A stretch of 64,000 nt of DNA from CBDCWQ01 sp965223435 (GCA_965223435.1 CBDCWQ010000020.1:124001-188000); one strand, 5' to 3'. Shown: positions 53,169-62,503, counted from the stretch's first letter. Made by a program: numbers and translations. Notes: generated by a model from the letters alone, not told the origin.

Positions 53169-55205
53169 ATGAAGTTTCGCTTGCTCTCACCTCTTACACC
53201 CTCAAACCTCGGCGTTCTCGGCCTTCTCGGCCTTCTCATTCCCGCCTCCGGGAGTGGGTGCCAAAGCGAGCTTTCCCTTCAGATCGAACTGTTGGCGCCG
53301 CGGGCACCCGATCCGTTTGGCGAGGTCCAGACCGTGCGGGTCCGGGTTCGGGATTCGGGGTTGCTGGTGACCGTGGGCGAAGTTCGCTGGGATCAGGGCC
53401 CCATGAAGCTTCCCGTGCTGGCGAAACCCAGCTTTGACCGCGTTGTGGTTGAAGGCCTATCCCTCGGGGGGGAGGTTTTGGCTTCGGGGGTCAGCCCCGT
53501 GCTGGACCTGGTGCGTGCGCCCCCCGAGACGCCTGTCGAGATCTACTTCAGCCGCGTGGGTGCGTTGTCGGTGTTGGATTCAATGACGTACGAACCCCGT
53601 GTCGGTGCCAAGGCGGTGACGCTTCCTTTGGGGCAGGTCCTTTTGGTGGGCGGGCGAGATGCGAATGGATGTGTGCTCGAAACCACTGTGATGCTCCACG
53701 CTGATCTGCCTCGAGTGCGCCCTGGTCCCTTGATTCCGGGCGGTCGTGTCGGCGAATTTCACGCGCCTCTTTTGCCAGACGGAAGGGTTTTGATTCTCGG
53801 GGGGGAGCTTCGGACCGGCGTGGGATGCGACGAAACCAAGACCGCAGACTCGCTTGCGGTTCTAGACCCGCAACGCGGGACGGTGCGGACCGCATTTTCA
53901 CCTTTGGCCCTGGCCAGGCCGGGGGCGACGGCGGCGGCGGTGTCGGACAATCTGGTTTTGCTGGCGGGGGGACAAGTGAATGGTGTCCCATCGAGTGTGG
54001 TGCACCAGGTCCATGCCGAAACCCTCGACGTCCAGACTCTTGGTCAGTTGGATGGACCTCGAAGTGGGCTGAGCTCGGCGGTGGTCAGCGGGGGGCGTTT
54101 GGTGCTCCTGGGGGGCCGTGAGTCCGACGATTTGTTCGGCGTGCGGGACGATGCGGTGGTGTTTGTTCCTGCTCGAGGTTCGGTTCTCGAAGAAAACATC
54201 AAACTGTGCTCGGGGGAGTGTGCGCAGACCTCTACGAGGGCGAGGGGGCTTGCGTTGTTGCGGCCCGCCGTGGCCCGGACCCGCTCGGGAACCATCATGA
54301 TTGCTGGGGGGCAAGGCCCAGCCGGGGAGGGTCAAAGCCGCGTGGACGCGTTGGTTGTTCGGAGCGAGCGAGACATTCCGCTCGGGGATTTTTCCCCGGT
54401 CACAACCCTTTCTTCCACGGTAGGCGATGCAGATCTGGTCGCGTTGGACGATGGGAGCCTTCTGGCCTTGCCGCGCGAACCACGCCCTGACATTTCGTGG
54501 GTGCGTTTGTTGCCAAGGAGTACCCGAGAGATTGCGCGTCCAGCCGGGTTTGGGGGCGCGCTTCGTGGCGGGAAACTCAAGGACGGGACGGCGATTTTTC
54601 TTTCCGAACGGGGTCGTCTTTTGAGCTTCAACCCTGGTCCTGGGGCCGTGTTTGGTCTTTTGGTGACCAATGGAACGCTTGGGCTCCCCCTTGCGCCGGG
54701 GCTTGGCCTTTCGGGATTGGGTATTGCGCCGCGCCGTCCTGAGCGCTGGCGTTTCACGGAGCTTGGCCTTGAAGGGCGGCGGGATGGACCCGGTACCGGT
54801 CAAAGCCCCGATGAGTTTGCGGTCATCACCCAGGAACCGGTATTCAATTTTGAAATAGAGTTTGACATGAGTCTCCAGGACCGGGGTCGCGCGGCCCTGA
54901 TGTTTGGCCTGGTGGGCAGCGAGTTTGACTATGTGCTGTTTCAGGAGACGACGACGCTAGAAAGAGAACGGAGTCTGCCCGGTTTACCCATCGACTGCCG
55001 GAGCATCGAGACGCCGGAGTTTCTGGCCACCGAACGGCAGCGTATTCGTGTCTCTCGAAATGGGGACACCGTTGCGCTGGATCTGGGGGCCGACGATTTG
55101 ATTGAGCTTGTTTGCACCACGCCCGATCCCTTGCAGGGTCACTTGGCCCTAGGGGTCGTTCGGGGGGTTTCGAGCTTCGACCGGATTCGAATCACGGATC
55201 CGTAA
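53169..55205 (+). CDS. Kelch/beta-propeller-type surface lipoprotein
   Basis: ATG 53169 gives 678 residues with a lipoprotein signal (GLLGLLIPASGSGC). Repeats such as LPLGQVLLVGGRDANGC, LLPDGRVLILGGELRTG, LVLLAGGQVNG and GRLVLLGGRESDD are spaced about 50 residues apart, as in Kelch/galactose-oxidase propellers. The last 180 residues are a jelly-roll-like beta domain (FNFEIEFDMSLQDRGRAALMFGL). The likely role is a cell-surface binding or scaffold protein. It is divergent from the kinase gene. Confidence 0.72.
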   Translation: MKFRLLSPLTPSNLGVLGLLGLLIPASGSGCQSELSLQIELLAPRAPDPFGEVQTVRVRVRDSGLLVTVGEVRWDQGPMKLPVLAKPSFDRVVVEGLSLGGEVLASGVSPVLDLVRAPPETPVEIYFSRVGALSVLDSMTYEPRVGAKAVTLPLGQVLLVGGRDANGCVLETTVMLHADLPRVRPGPLIPGGRVGEFHAPLLPDGRVLILGGELRTGVGCDETKTADSLAVLDPQRGTVRTAFSPLALARPGATAAAVSDNLVLLAGGQVNGVPSSVVHQVHAETLDVQTLGQLDGPRSGLSSAVVSGGRLVLLGGRESDDLFGVRDDAVVFVPARGSVLEENIKLCSGECAQTSTRARGLALLRPAVARTRSGTIMIAGGQGPAGEGQSRVDALVVRSERDIPLGDFSPVTTLSSTVGDADLVALDDGSLLALPREPRPDISWVRLLPRSTREIARPAGFGGALRGGKLKDGTAIFLSERGRLLSFNPGPGAVFGLLVTNGTLGLPLAPGLGLSGLGIAPRRPERWRFTELGLEGRRDGPGTGQSPDEFAVITQEPVFNFEIEFDMSLQDRGRAALMFGLVGSEFDYVLFQETTTLERERSLPGLPIDCRSIETPEFLATERQRIRVSRNGDTVALDLGADDLIELVCTTPDPLQGHLALGVVRGVSSFDRIRITDP

Positions 55206-55224
55206 ATGACTCGAAAGATGTGTT

Positions 55225-56685
55225 CTAGCCTTTGGGGGTTGTGGATTGGCCCCTTGGAAGCTCAAGGCGGTGTTTCTTCAGCAGGGTTCGAAGATGTTTT
55301 CGATCCATGCTTGCAAGACGGGCGGCGCCGCTCAAACTGCCGTCGGCACGCGCCAGCAACCAGGCCAGGTACCGGCGCTCGAACGATTGTTCCCACTCTT
55401 GTTTGTGCTCGGAGAAAGAGCGTTCAGGATCAAATCGGCTCCGTCTTTCTTCTGATTCTTGGTTCTCTACAGAGGGAAACATCGATTCCACGCCCGGGAG
55501 TGCGAAATGGGCAATGCCGTCACCGGTTTGTGCGAGCCACATCGCCCGCTCGACGGCGTTTCTCAGCTCCCGCACATTCCCAGGCCAATCGTGGGCCATG
55601 ATGCCGGACAGCTCCTTGGGATCTATCTCGGCCTGATGCCCGGTTCGCGCGACAAAGGACGCCTGGAAGTGTTTGACTAGGGTAGGGATGTCCTCTCGTC
55701 GCTCGCGGAGTGCGGGCAAGGTGATAGGAACCACGGCCAACCTAAAATAAAGGTCCTCCCGAAAGCGTCCGCGCCGCACCTCTTCTTGCAGGTCACGTTT
55801 TGTCGCGGCTACGATGCGAACGTCGACGGCGGTCGATAGATTGCTCCCGATTCGCTGAATCTCGCGATGGTCGATGGCTCGGAGCAATTTGGGCTGTACA
55901 TCCAAAGGCAGCTCTCCGATCTCGTCCAGAAAAAGGGTGCCTCCTTCCGCTTCTTCAAAGGCCCCCATCTTGTGCGCTTCAGCGCCGGTGAACGCGCCTC
56001 GTTCATACCCAAAGAGCTCGGACCCCACGAGCGTCGGGGCAATGGCACCACAGTCGCACGTCACCATTGGGCTTTTGCTCCGGGACGATTTTTCATGAAT
56101 CGCATGGGCGATGACATCTTTTCCGGTGCCGGTTTCCCCCAGGAGCAATACCGTGGCGTCGGTGGGGGCGATGGCTTCCAGCATTCCGAAAACTTCACGC
56201 ATGGCTAAGGATCGCCCTCGCGCGGGTCCAAAATGATCCTTGGTGGAAGGCAAGATGGTGACCGTGTCGGTCCCGTTGCGAAGCCGAAGTTCAACCCCGC
56301 TCAGGTTGAGGGTCCCACCAGGTTCGAGAATGGCCTCGTGGATCAGGCGTCCATTCAATCGGGTGGACCCTGAGGAAAGGTCGGTGACGGTTACACCGGT
56401 CCGACTTTCGGTGACTGAGAGCTCGGCGTGGATGGATTCGAGTCCTGGGATTTGAATGGTGCAGTCGAGGGCCGCACCGATGTGGACCGGTGTCCCCGGG
56501 GCGCCCAGCTTGAATTCTTGTCCTTTTCGTTCGCCGGTGAGAACCACCAGCATGGGATGGTCCAGCCGAATCTCCTGGGCCACGAAGCGTGTCTTTGGAC
56601 CTTTTCCCGACACCGTTCTTGAGCCTATCACAGCCAAGGGCCTGCCCCCGCCCGGAGTACTTTGTGGTCTTCGAGCTGGAAGCAT
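55225..56685 (-). CDS. FHA-fused sigma-54-dependent activator (Fis HTH)
   Basis: ATG 56685 has AAGG upstream and gives 486 residues. Residues about 45-135 are an FHA domain, with the weak site IPGLESIHAEL and SSGSTRLNGR. The AAA+ activator domain (about 155-385) has Walker A GETGTGKD, the sigma-54 contact loop GAFTGA, Walker B TLFLDEIGEL, and the arginine-rich REDLYFRLAVVPI. The C-terminus is a Fis HTH (AARLASMDRKHLRTLLKKH). This FHA-AAA-HTH order is common in myxobacteria and links phospho-Thr signals to sigma-54 promoters. It is divergent from the acyltransferase gene with a 16-base gap. Confidence 0.88.
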   Translation of the reverse strand: MLPARRPQSTPGGGRPLAVIGSRTVSGKGPKTRFVAQEIRLDHPMLVVLTGERKGQEFKLGAPGTPVHIGAALDCTIQIPGLESIHAELSVTESRTGVTVTDLSSGSTRLNGRLIHEAILEPGGTLNLSGVELRLRNGTDTVTILPSTKDHFGPARGRSLAMREVFGMLEAIAPTDATVLLLGETGTGKDVIAHAIHEKSSRSKSPMVTCDCGAIAPTLVGSELFGYERGAFTGAEAHKMGAFEEAEGGTLFLDEIGELPLDVQPKLLRAIDHREIQRIGSNLSTAVDVRIVAATKRDLQEEVRRGRFREDLYFRLAVVPITLPALRERREDIPTLVKHFQASFVARTGHQAEIDPKELSGIMAHDWPGNVRELRNAVERAMWLAQTGDGIAHFALPGVESMFPSVENQESEERRSRFDPERSFSEHKQEWEQSFERRYLAWLLARADGSLSGAARLASMDRKHLRTLLKKHRLELPRGQSTTPKG

Positions 56686-56701
56686 CGTACCTTGTCGGTC
56701 G

Positions 56702-57571
56702 ATGTCGGACGATTCACGGACGCCGCGCTCCAAACGTCAGCGCCTCGCCGATTGGCTGGTGGGGGAGGGGCTTCACGAAAAAACGGAACAGCTCCGAGCC
56801 AGCGTGGGGGAGCTTGGGGTAGATCCCTTTGGATATGACCCTGAGGTGGCGCGGTATGCTGCCGTTCCTGCGACTTGGCTTTATCGGCACTACTTTCGGG
56901 TGATCGCACAGGGCATCGAGCATATTCCTGACGGGCCGTTGTTGCTGGTGGCCAATCACTCGGGTTTTTTGCCGTTCGACGGTTTGATGATTGGGGCTGC
57001 GCTGGTTCTTGAGCGCGAACCCCCTCGAATGGTCCGGGCGATGGTCGAAAAGTGGATCCCGCGGCTGCCCTACGTGTCCGTGATGTTTTCACGACTGGGG
57101 CAGATTGTGGGCACGCCCAACAATTGTCGGCGCCTCTTGGACCGCAATGAGGCCATCTTGGTGTTCCCTGAGGGCGCACGCGGAATGGCCAAGACCTTCG
57201 ACCGGCGTTACGAACTCGAGCGTTTTGGTCATGGCTTCATGCGCCTGGCGTTAGAGAAAGGGATTCCGGTGGTGCCGGTGGGCGTTGTGGGAGGAGAGGA
57301 GCAATCGCCCAAATTGGCGAACCTGGCGTCCGTCGCTCGGGTTCTCAAGATGCCCGCCTTTCCCATTACGCTGACTTTTCCATGGTTAGGTCCCGCGGGG
57401 TTGGTTCCGTTGCCCGCACGTTGCCGCATCTACTTTGGCGAGCCACTCGTCTTTCGGGGCCGGGGCGATGAGGAGGACGACTTCGTGGAAAAAGAGGTCC
57501 AGGTCGTGCGGGCGGCGATTGAAGGTCTCATTGCACGGGGCCTTGACGAGCGTACGGGCATTTTTCGTTAA
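56702..57571 (+). CDS. Lysophospholipid acyltransferase-family protein
   Basis: ATG 56702 gives 289 residues; longer frames upstream run antisense to the FHA coding region. The acyl-acceptor box is NHSGFLPFDG near residue 85, wider than the usual HX4D, followed by VFPEGARG near 155. This matches the DGAT-like or PlsC-type LPLAT superfamily. It probably acylates a lysophospholipid or related lipid at the membrane. No ribosome-binding site is visible before the start, and its promoter must lie inside or beside the FHA activator gene. Confidence 0.8.
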   Translation: MSDDSRTPRSKRQRLADWLVGEGLHEKTEQLRASVGELGVDPFGYDPEVARYAAVPATWLYRHYFRVIAQGIEHIPDGPLLLVANHSGFLPFDGLMIGAALVLEREPPRMVRAMVEKWIPRLPYVSVMFSRLGQIVGTPNNCRRLLDRNEAILVFPEGARGMAKTFDRRYELERFGHGFMRLALEKGIPVVPVGVVGGEEQSPKLANLASVARVLKMPAFPITLTFPWLGPAGLVPLPARCRIYFGEPLVFRGRGDEEDDFVEKEVQVVRAAIEGLIARGLDERTGIFR

Positions 57572-57661
57572 GGAGGTGTTTCTTGGAATCAAGTTTTGGA
57601 GTTTTGCAAGTGAGCCGAGGCATCATTGGGGTGGGGGCCCGCCCCCGCTAGGTGTGTTGTC

Positions 57662-58465
57662 ATGGGTGATAACGGGGAAAAACAGGAACGGCCGCTCGTT
57701 TTGCTCACCAACGACGACGGCATCGAAGCCAAGGGGCTTGCCGCCTTGGCGGAAGCGCTAGAAGGCATTGGAGAGCTCGCGGTTTTTGCCCCGGATCGGG
57801 ATAGATCCGGTGTGTCTCAGATGATCACTTTGCACCGACCGCTTCGTTGTCACGAGGTGCGGCCTCGCTGGTGGAGCGTGGATGGGACGCCTGTGGACTG
57901 TGTCTATCTTGCGCTTCATGGGGTCCTTCCGCGGCGGCCCACGCTATTGGTTTCGGGTATCAACGCGGGGCCCAATCTGAGCTTTGACGTGCTCTACTCG
58001 GGGACCGTGGCGGCCGCCCGTGAAGGTGTGTTGCATGATGTTCCATCGATTGCCGTTTCTTTGGTTGATGGTAAGTCCGGGCGCTTTGAGGTGGCAGCGT
58101 CTTTTGCACGTATGCTCGTGCAGGAAGTGTTGAAATCAGGACTGGCGAGAGGCACACTTCTCAATGTCAATGCACCTGGCGGGGATCCCAAGGCCTACCA
58201 AATGACCTTCCTTGGTCATCGGTTGTTTCACCACGGTGTGGAACAACGGTTTGATCCACGGGGTGGTGTCTATTATTGGATTGGGGGCGTGCCGGCGCCG
58301 GCTCGAGACCTGCCCGGGAGCGATTGCAACGCCGTTCTTGATGGCAACATTTCGGTGACCCCTTTGGATCTTGATTTTGCGCGACCGGTTCGTTTGCCCA
58401 AGCCGATTTGTGTTTCACGATTCGACGTGGTCCCGGCGGTTTCACCGCCTGAGGTCGAGTTTTGA
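57662..58465 (+). CDS. surE: 5'/3'-nucleotidase SurE
   Basis: ATG 57662 gives 267 residues. The SurE signatures are clear: VLLTNDDGIEAKGLAAL with the metal-binding DD, VFAPDRDRSGVS, and the VSGINAGPNL motif. It removes phosphate from nucleoside monophosphates in the cytosol. It is followed by the LysM/M23 gene with a four-base overlap, a surE-nlpD order also seen in enterobacteria. Confidence 0.93.
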   Translation: MGDNGEKQERPLVLLTNDDGIEAKGLAALAEALEGIGELAVFAPDRDRSGVSQMITLHRPLRCHEVRPRWWSVDGTPVDCVYLALHGVLPRRPTLLVSGINAGPNLSFDVLYSGTVAAAREGVLHDVPSIAVSLVDGKSGRFEVAASFARMLVQEVLKSGLARGTLLNVNAPGGDPKAYQMTFLGHRLFHHGVEQRFDPRGGVYYWIGGVPAPARDLPGSDCNAVLDGNISVTPLDLDFARPVRLPKPICVSRFDVVPAVSPPEVEF

Positions 58466-59259
58466 ACGAGGTCGCTCGGGCTTGCCTGTGGTTGGCGCTG
58501 TGCCTTTTGGGTTGGGCGTGTGCGCACCGGCCGCCGGATGGGTTTCGGCAGGGTCGGCTTCATGTGGTGCAGAAGGGCGAGACCGCGTCAGGCATTGCGA
58601 GGGCCTACGGCGTCAGTCTACGCACGCTGGTCTTGGTCAACGGCCTGGAGGATCCTTCCGCGCTGTACGTAGGACAGGCGCTCAGAATTCCCCGGCTGGC
58701 GAAAAAAGAAGGGCCCGGGCTCCAAAAGGCTTTGGCGCCGCCACATCACCGTACCCCTTCGGCCCCGACGACACCCGCCCTGCCGCGCGAAACCACGCAT
58801 TCGGAAGGGGCGGCACCGGCTGCCCGCCGGCTCGCCGCGGATTGCAGAGGCCACGAGGGGGCAGGGGGGGTGAGAACGGTTTCGCGGGCCGGGTTTCGGT
58901 GGCCGGTGGACGGGATTGTGGTCTCTCGGTTCGGCCGCCGAGAGGGCCTAAGGCATGAGGGCTTGGACATCGCTGCGCCGGCGGGAACCCCGGTCTTGGC
59001 CAGCGCTCGGGGCAAGGTGGTCTACGTGGGCGAGCAATCGGGGTACGGCCGGTTGGTGATTGTGCAGCACCCGGGCGCGCGGCTCAGCATCTACGCCCAC
59101 AACCTCAAAAATTGCGTCGCCGAAGGCCAAACCGTGGACCAGGGCGGAGTGTTGGCTTTGGTCGGTCAGTCGGGGCAGGCGACATCGCCCCTGGTGCATT
59201 TTGAGGTGCGAATTCACGGGAAGCCCGTAGATCCGAGGCCCCTACTTCCCCTCGATTGA
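58462..59259 (+). CDS. NlpD-like lipoprotein: LysM plus M23 peptidase domain
   Basis: TTG 58462 overlaps the surE stop. The 265-residue product has a lipoprotein signal (WLALCLLGWAC). A LysM domain spans about residues 30-75 (HVVQKGETASGIARAYG), with a linker, then an M23 domain (about 150-265: GIVVSRFGRREG, RHEGLDIAAPAGTPV, LVIVQHPG). The M23 metal ligands are partly lost: LVHFEVRIHG has only one His where the HxH motif is expected. As in E. coli NlpD it is probably a non-catalytic activator of amidases such as the AmiC-like enzyme elsewhere in this window (inference). Confidence 0.85.
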   Translation: MNEVARACLWLALCLLGWACAHRPPDGFRQGRLHVVQKGETASGIARAYGVSLRTLVLVNGLEDPSALYVGQALRIPRLAKKEGPGLQKALAPPHHRTPSAPTTPALPRETTHSEGAAPAARRLAADCRGHEGAGGVRTVSRAGFRWPVDGIVVSRFGRREGLRHEGLDIAAPAGTPVLASARGKVVYVGEQSGYGRLVIVQHPGARLSIYAHNLKNCVAEGQTVDQGGVLALVGQSGQATSPLVHFEVRIHGKPVDPRPLLPLD

Positions 59260-59316
59260 TCTGCGTGCCCACCCCTGGGGTTGCGACATCCGACCCTCCG
59301 GAAGTATGGGCAAGAC

Positions 59317-59859
59317 ATGTCGGGGCATCGCGCGCTCGAGGACCGTATTCGCGCTCGGGTGCGGGACGTACCGGATTTTCCCCGACCCGGCATTCTCTTT
59401 AAGGATTTGGCGCCAGCGTTCGGGGACGGGCCGCTTCAAGCCCAGATCGTGGCTGCGTTTGCCGAACGCTACCGCGACCAAAACATCGATGCGATCGCCG
59501 CCGTGGAATCGCGTGGGTTCATCTTGGGGGCGCCCATCGCGGTTGCGCTGGAGTGTGCGTTGGTGCCGGTGCGAAAGCATGGAAAATTGCCAGGCGACAC
59601 CATCTCGGAGTCCTACGCGCTCGAGTACGGCACCGATACCCTCGAGGTTCAGGCGGACGCGGTGCCCCCGGGTGCGCGGGTGGTCGTCATCGATGACCTT
59701 CTGGCGACTGGGGGAACCATGGCTGCCAGCATCGCCCTCCTTCGTGGGGTCGGGGCCCACATCGTGGAAGTCGGCTTTCTCATCGAGCTCGCGTTCCTGG
59801 AAGGTCGCTCTCGGTTGAATCCCCATGATTGTTTCTCGCTGGTGACCTATCGTGCGTGA
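59317..59859 (+). CDS. apt: Adenine phosphoribosyltransferase
   Basis: ATG 59317 gives 180 residues, the usual size. The PRPP-binding motif VVVIDDLLATGGT near residue 122 is exact. The N-terminus carries VRDVPDFPRPGILFKDLAP, the usual Apt opening, and AVESRGFILGAPIA follows. It salvages adenine to AMP. A TTG upstream (59281) is less likely. Confidence 0.95.
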   Translation: MSGHRALEDRIRARVRDVPDFPRPGILFKDLAPAFGDGPLQAQIVAAFAERYRDQNIDAIAAVESRGFILGAPIAVALECALVPVRKHGKLPGDTISESYALEYGTDTLEVQADAVPPGARVVVIDDLLATGGTMAASIALLRGVGAHIVEVGFLIELAFLEGRSRLNPHDCFSLVTYRA

Positions 59860-59962
59860 AATTGAGGGTTTACTCGGGTGGGCGCCAGTAAGCAAGGGGG
59901 CCTTCGCCGACGGACGCGGATGTGCGCCTGAACAAGCGCCCTGGCATGCGTATCTGGTGGTA

Positions 59963-59991
59963 TTGACGCCACTTTCGGGCCGAGCTACGAA
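59963..59991 (+). promoter_or_regulatory. Candidate sigma-70 promoter for tRNA-Arg
   Basis: TTGACG (59963-59968), a 17-base spacer, then TACGAA (59986-59991) in a -10-like position. The predicted start near 59998 would leave about 20 leader bases before the tRNA. The -10 is weak, so this is a candidate only. Confidence 0.4.
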
Positions 59992-60017
59992 TTGAGTGGG
60001 TCGATGACCACGGGAGT

Positions 60018-60091
60018 GCACCCGTAGCTCAGTTGGATAGAGCGACGGTTTCCTAAACCGTAGGCCACAGGTTCGAATCCTGTCGGGTGCG
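60018..60091 (+). tRNA. tRNA-Arg (anticodon CCT)
   Basis: The acceptor stem GCACCCG pairs with CGGGTGC (60084-60090), discriminator G at 60091. The D arm is GCTC/GAGC, the anticodon stem ACGGT/ACCGT with loop TTCCTAA gives anticodon CCT (reads AGG), and the T arm ACAGG/CCTGT has loop TTCGAAT. The 3' CCA is not encoded. All arms pair fully. Confidence 0.97.
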
Positions 60092-60160
60092 GCGTGCTCA
60101 GCGACGGCCGGTTTCTGGAAGCCCCGAGGTTTCCGACCATCGTATTGGGGAATATGCCGT

Positions 60161-60553
60161 ATGAACAAATCAGAACTTGTCGAGAGGCTGGCGGAACGGG
60201 CCAAAGTGACCAAGAAGCGCTCCGAACAGGTCGTAAACTTGGTTTTCGACGAGATGACCCAAGCGCTCAAGCGCGGAGAGCGGATCGAGATCCGAGGATT
60301 TGGGAGTTTTACGAGCAAATCCTATGAGGCCTATACCGGCCGAAATCCGAGGACTGGGGCGACCATTCATGTGCCGGCCAAGCGATTGCCGTTTTTCAAA
60401 GTTGGCAAGGAGCTGAAGGAGCGGGTTGACTACCCGCCGGGGGATCGGCCCAGATCGCCGGTTGCCTCCGGAAGCCGAGAGGGCGGATCTGACTCCGAAC
60501 GAACTGAAGATGGTCAACCAGACGAAACCGAGGGCGGCAGAAATCCCTTGTGA
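60161..60553 (+). CDS. HU/IHF-family nucleoid protein with acidic C-terminal tail
   Basis: ATG 60161 gives 130 residues. Residues 1-90 are a canonical HU/IHF fold: MNKSELVERLAERAK, the IEIRGFGSF turn and the GRNPRTGATIHVPAKR DNA arm with its intercalating Pro. The last 40 residues are an added, acidic Ser/Glu/Asp-rich tail not found in E. coli HU. The sequence best fits an IHF-beta or HU-like subunit; the tail resembles those seen in some deltaproteobacterial IHF proteins. The 3' end overlaps mnmA by 44 bases. Confidence 0.9.
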   Translation: MNKSELVERLAERAKVTKKRSEQVVNLVFDEMTQALKRGERIEIRGFGSFTSKSYEAYTGRNPRTGATIHVPAKRLPFFKVGKELKERVDYPPGDRPRSPVASGSREGGSDSERTEDGQPDETEGGRNPL

Positions 60554-61697
60554 GCCTGCGGTGGTGGCGGGTCTCGCTCCGCCCACCGCTACGGAGATCA
60601 AAGCACAACTCGGTGGGTATCGGTCGAAGCGCGTGGCGGTGGCGCTTTCTGGGGGGCTGGATTCTGCGGTGGCAGCCTGGGCCCTAAAAGAAGCGGGGGC
60701 CGACGTGATAGGCCTCTCTCTTCGTCTTCACGACCCCGATCCCAGGTTGCCCCTTGCCCCACGCGCGTGCTGTCCACCTGAAGATCTGCAAGACGCCCGT
60801 CGGGTGGCCGAGCGCTTAGGTATTCCGTTTTATGTGGTCGACGGCCGCGATGGCTTTGAACGTCATGTCGTTGAGCCCTTTGTGGGGGCCTACCTCAAGG
60901 GGCAGACACCCAACCCCTGCGTGGGGTGCAACAGCTTCGTCAAACTGGCCCGCCTGGTGGAGCGGGCCCGTGTCCTGGGCTGCGCGGGCCTGGCCACGGG
61001 GCACTACGCCCGCCTGGGCCGTGACGCGAAGGGTGTCCATTTGTTTCAGGGCGAAGACGCATCCAAGGATCAGTCGTATTTCTTGTTTGCGCTTTCTCCG
61101 CCGGTTCTCGAGCGGTTGATTTTTCCGCTTGGGGGCATGACCAAGTCTGATGTTCGGGGTCGCGCCGTAGAGGCCGGTCTGCCCGTGACGCACAAGCTCG
61201 AAAGCCAAGAGGTTTGTTTTGTCGGTGGCCGGGGCGCCGGGGCGTACGTCATGGGCCGGCCTGAGGCCCAAGGGGCGCACGAAGGACCGATTGTCGATCG
61301 TCGCGGCCAGGTTTTGGGGCGTCACCGGGGGGTGATGCATTTTACCATCGGTCAGCGCCGGGGGCTCGGGATTGCCCACCCGCAGCCCCTGCATGTGCTC
61401 GAGATTGACGCCGCGAAAAAGACGCTGGTGGTCGGCGGGGCAGCTGATTTGGAAAAGCGCGGACTCGTCGCTTCTCGGGTGTCCTTTTTTCACGGATTTC
61501 CCGTTGGACCGGTACAGGCCCGTATTCGCTATCGTGACCCCGGAGCGCCCGCCACGCTGCATCGCCTCGCGCGGGACGGGGATGTCGAGGTCCGATTTGC
61601 GACCGCAGTGCGTGCGGTGGCGCCCGGGCAGGCGGTGGTGTTTTTTTCGGGTGCCGAAGTGTTGGGCGGTGGGTGGATCTCGGAGGCCTGCGCCTGA
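60510..61697 (+). CDS. mnmA: tRNA-specific 2-thiouridylase MnmA
   Basis: ATG 60510 gives 395 residues; the frame extends to 60426. The PP-loop is SGGLDSAVAAW near residue 42, with TPNPCVGCNSFVK near 135 carrying one catalytic Cys and QEVCFVGG near 225 carrying the other. GHYARLG follows. MnmA thiolates U34 of tRNA for Lys, Glu and Gln. It is coupled to rnc through TGATG. Confidence 0.93.
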   Translation: MVNQTKPRAAEIPCEPAVVAGLAPPTATEIKAQLGGYRSKRVAVALSGGLDSAVAAWALKEAGADVIGLSLRLHDPDPRLPLAPRACCPPEDLQDARRVAERLGIPFYVVDGRDGFERHVVEPFVGAYLKGQTPNPCVGCNSFVKLARLVERARVLGCAGLATGHYARLGRDAKGVHLFQGEDASKDQSYFLFALSPPVLERLIFPLGGMTKSDVRGRAVEAGLPVTHKLESQEVCFVGGRGAGAYVMGRPEAQGAHEGPIVDRRGQVLGRHRGVMHFTIGQRRGLGIAHPQPLHVLEIDAAKKTLVVGGAADLEKRGLVASRVSFFHGFPVGPVQARIRYRDPGAPATLHRLARDGDVEVRFATAVRAVAPGQAVVFFSGAEVLGGGWISEACA

Positions 61698-62443
61698 TGG
61701 TTGGGGGCGGCGTTGAGGCACCTCCTGAGCCGTCGGGGACCGAGCCGGTCGACCGTTTGATGCACGGGTTGGGGCATCGCTTCTCAGATCGCACGTTGCT
61801 GCTTTCAGCTTTGACGCATCGGTCCTACACCAATGAGAATCAGGACCCCACGTTGGCGGACAACGAACGCCTTGAGTTTTTAGGAGACGCAGTCATCGAC
61901 CTGGTGGTTTCTTCCATGCTCATGGAACGGCATCCAGAGGCCTGCGAAGGCGTCCTTTCCAAAATGAGGGCCGCGGTTGTGAGTGAGGCGGCTTTGGCCA
62001 AGGCTGCCAGAAAACTGGGGGTTGGGGAGGCTTTGCGTCTTGGACGCGGTGAGTCGCTCTCAGGAGGCCGTGACAAGCCGTCTCTGCTCGCGGATGCGTA
62101 TGAAGCCCTTATGGCAGCGCTTTATTTGGAGCATGGCCTCGATGCGGTGCGTACGGTTTTGGAGGACAATCTTGAGTTTCCGGAGCCCGGAGAACCCGAG
62201 GCTCGAGATGCCAAGTCGCGCCTGCAGCAGCGTGTTCAGGCCCTTTGGCGGGTGACGCCCAGCTATCGGTTGAGAAAAGCCATGGGGCCCGATCACGACA
62301 AGACCTTTGTGGTGGAGCTTACGGTGCGCGAAAAAGTGCTGGCCGAGGGACGGGGTCGAACCAAGAAGGACGCCGAGCAGGAGGCCGCGCGATCGGCGCT
62401 CGAGCGCTTTGACCAAGGGCTCATGCCCGAAGGCACTTCGTAG
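61697..62443 (+). CDS. rnc: Ribonuclease III
   Basis: ATG 61697 overlaps the mnmA stop (TGATG). The 248-residue enzyme has the RNase III signature NERLEFLGDAVIDLVV near residue 55 with catalytic Asp and Glu residues, the second acidic site in DAYEALMAALYLEHG, and a C-terminal double-stranded RNA-binding domain (about 175-240, RGRTKKDAEQEAARSAL). It processes rRNA and structured RNAs. Confidence 0.95.
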   Translation: MVGGGVEAPPEPSGTEPVDRLMHGLGHRFSDRTLLLSALTHRSYTNENQDPTLADNERLEFLGDAVIDLVVSSMLMERHPEACEGVLSKMRAAVVSEAALAKAARKLGVGEALRLGRGESLSGGRDKPSLLADAYEALMAALYLEHGLDAVRTVLEDNLEFPEPGEPEARDAKSRLQQRVQALWRVTPSYRLRKAMGPDHDKTFVVELTVREKVLAEGRGRTKKDAEQEAARSALERFDQGLMPEGTS

Positions 62444-62503
62444 CCAGGCGAAATTTTCGGTCCGTTGCTTGACCCCAGAGTCTCGATTGCTATCTTCCGG
62501 CCC

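Noticed and set aside
60018..60091. tRNA-Arg as a phage integration (attB) site
   Set aside because: No integrase, direct repeat of the tRNA 3' end or foreign-looking genes are nearby.
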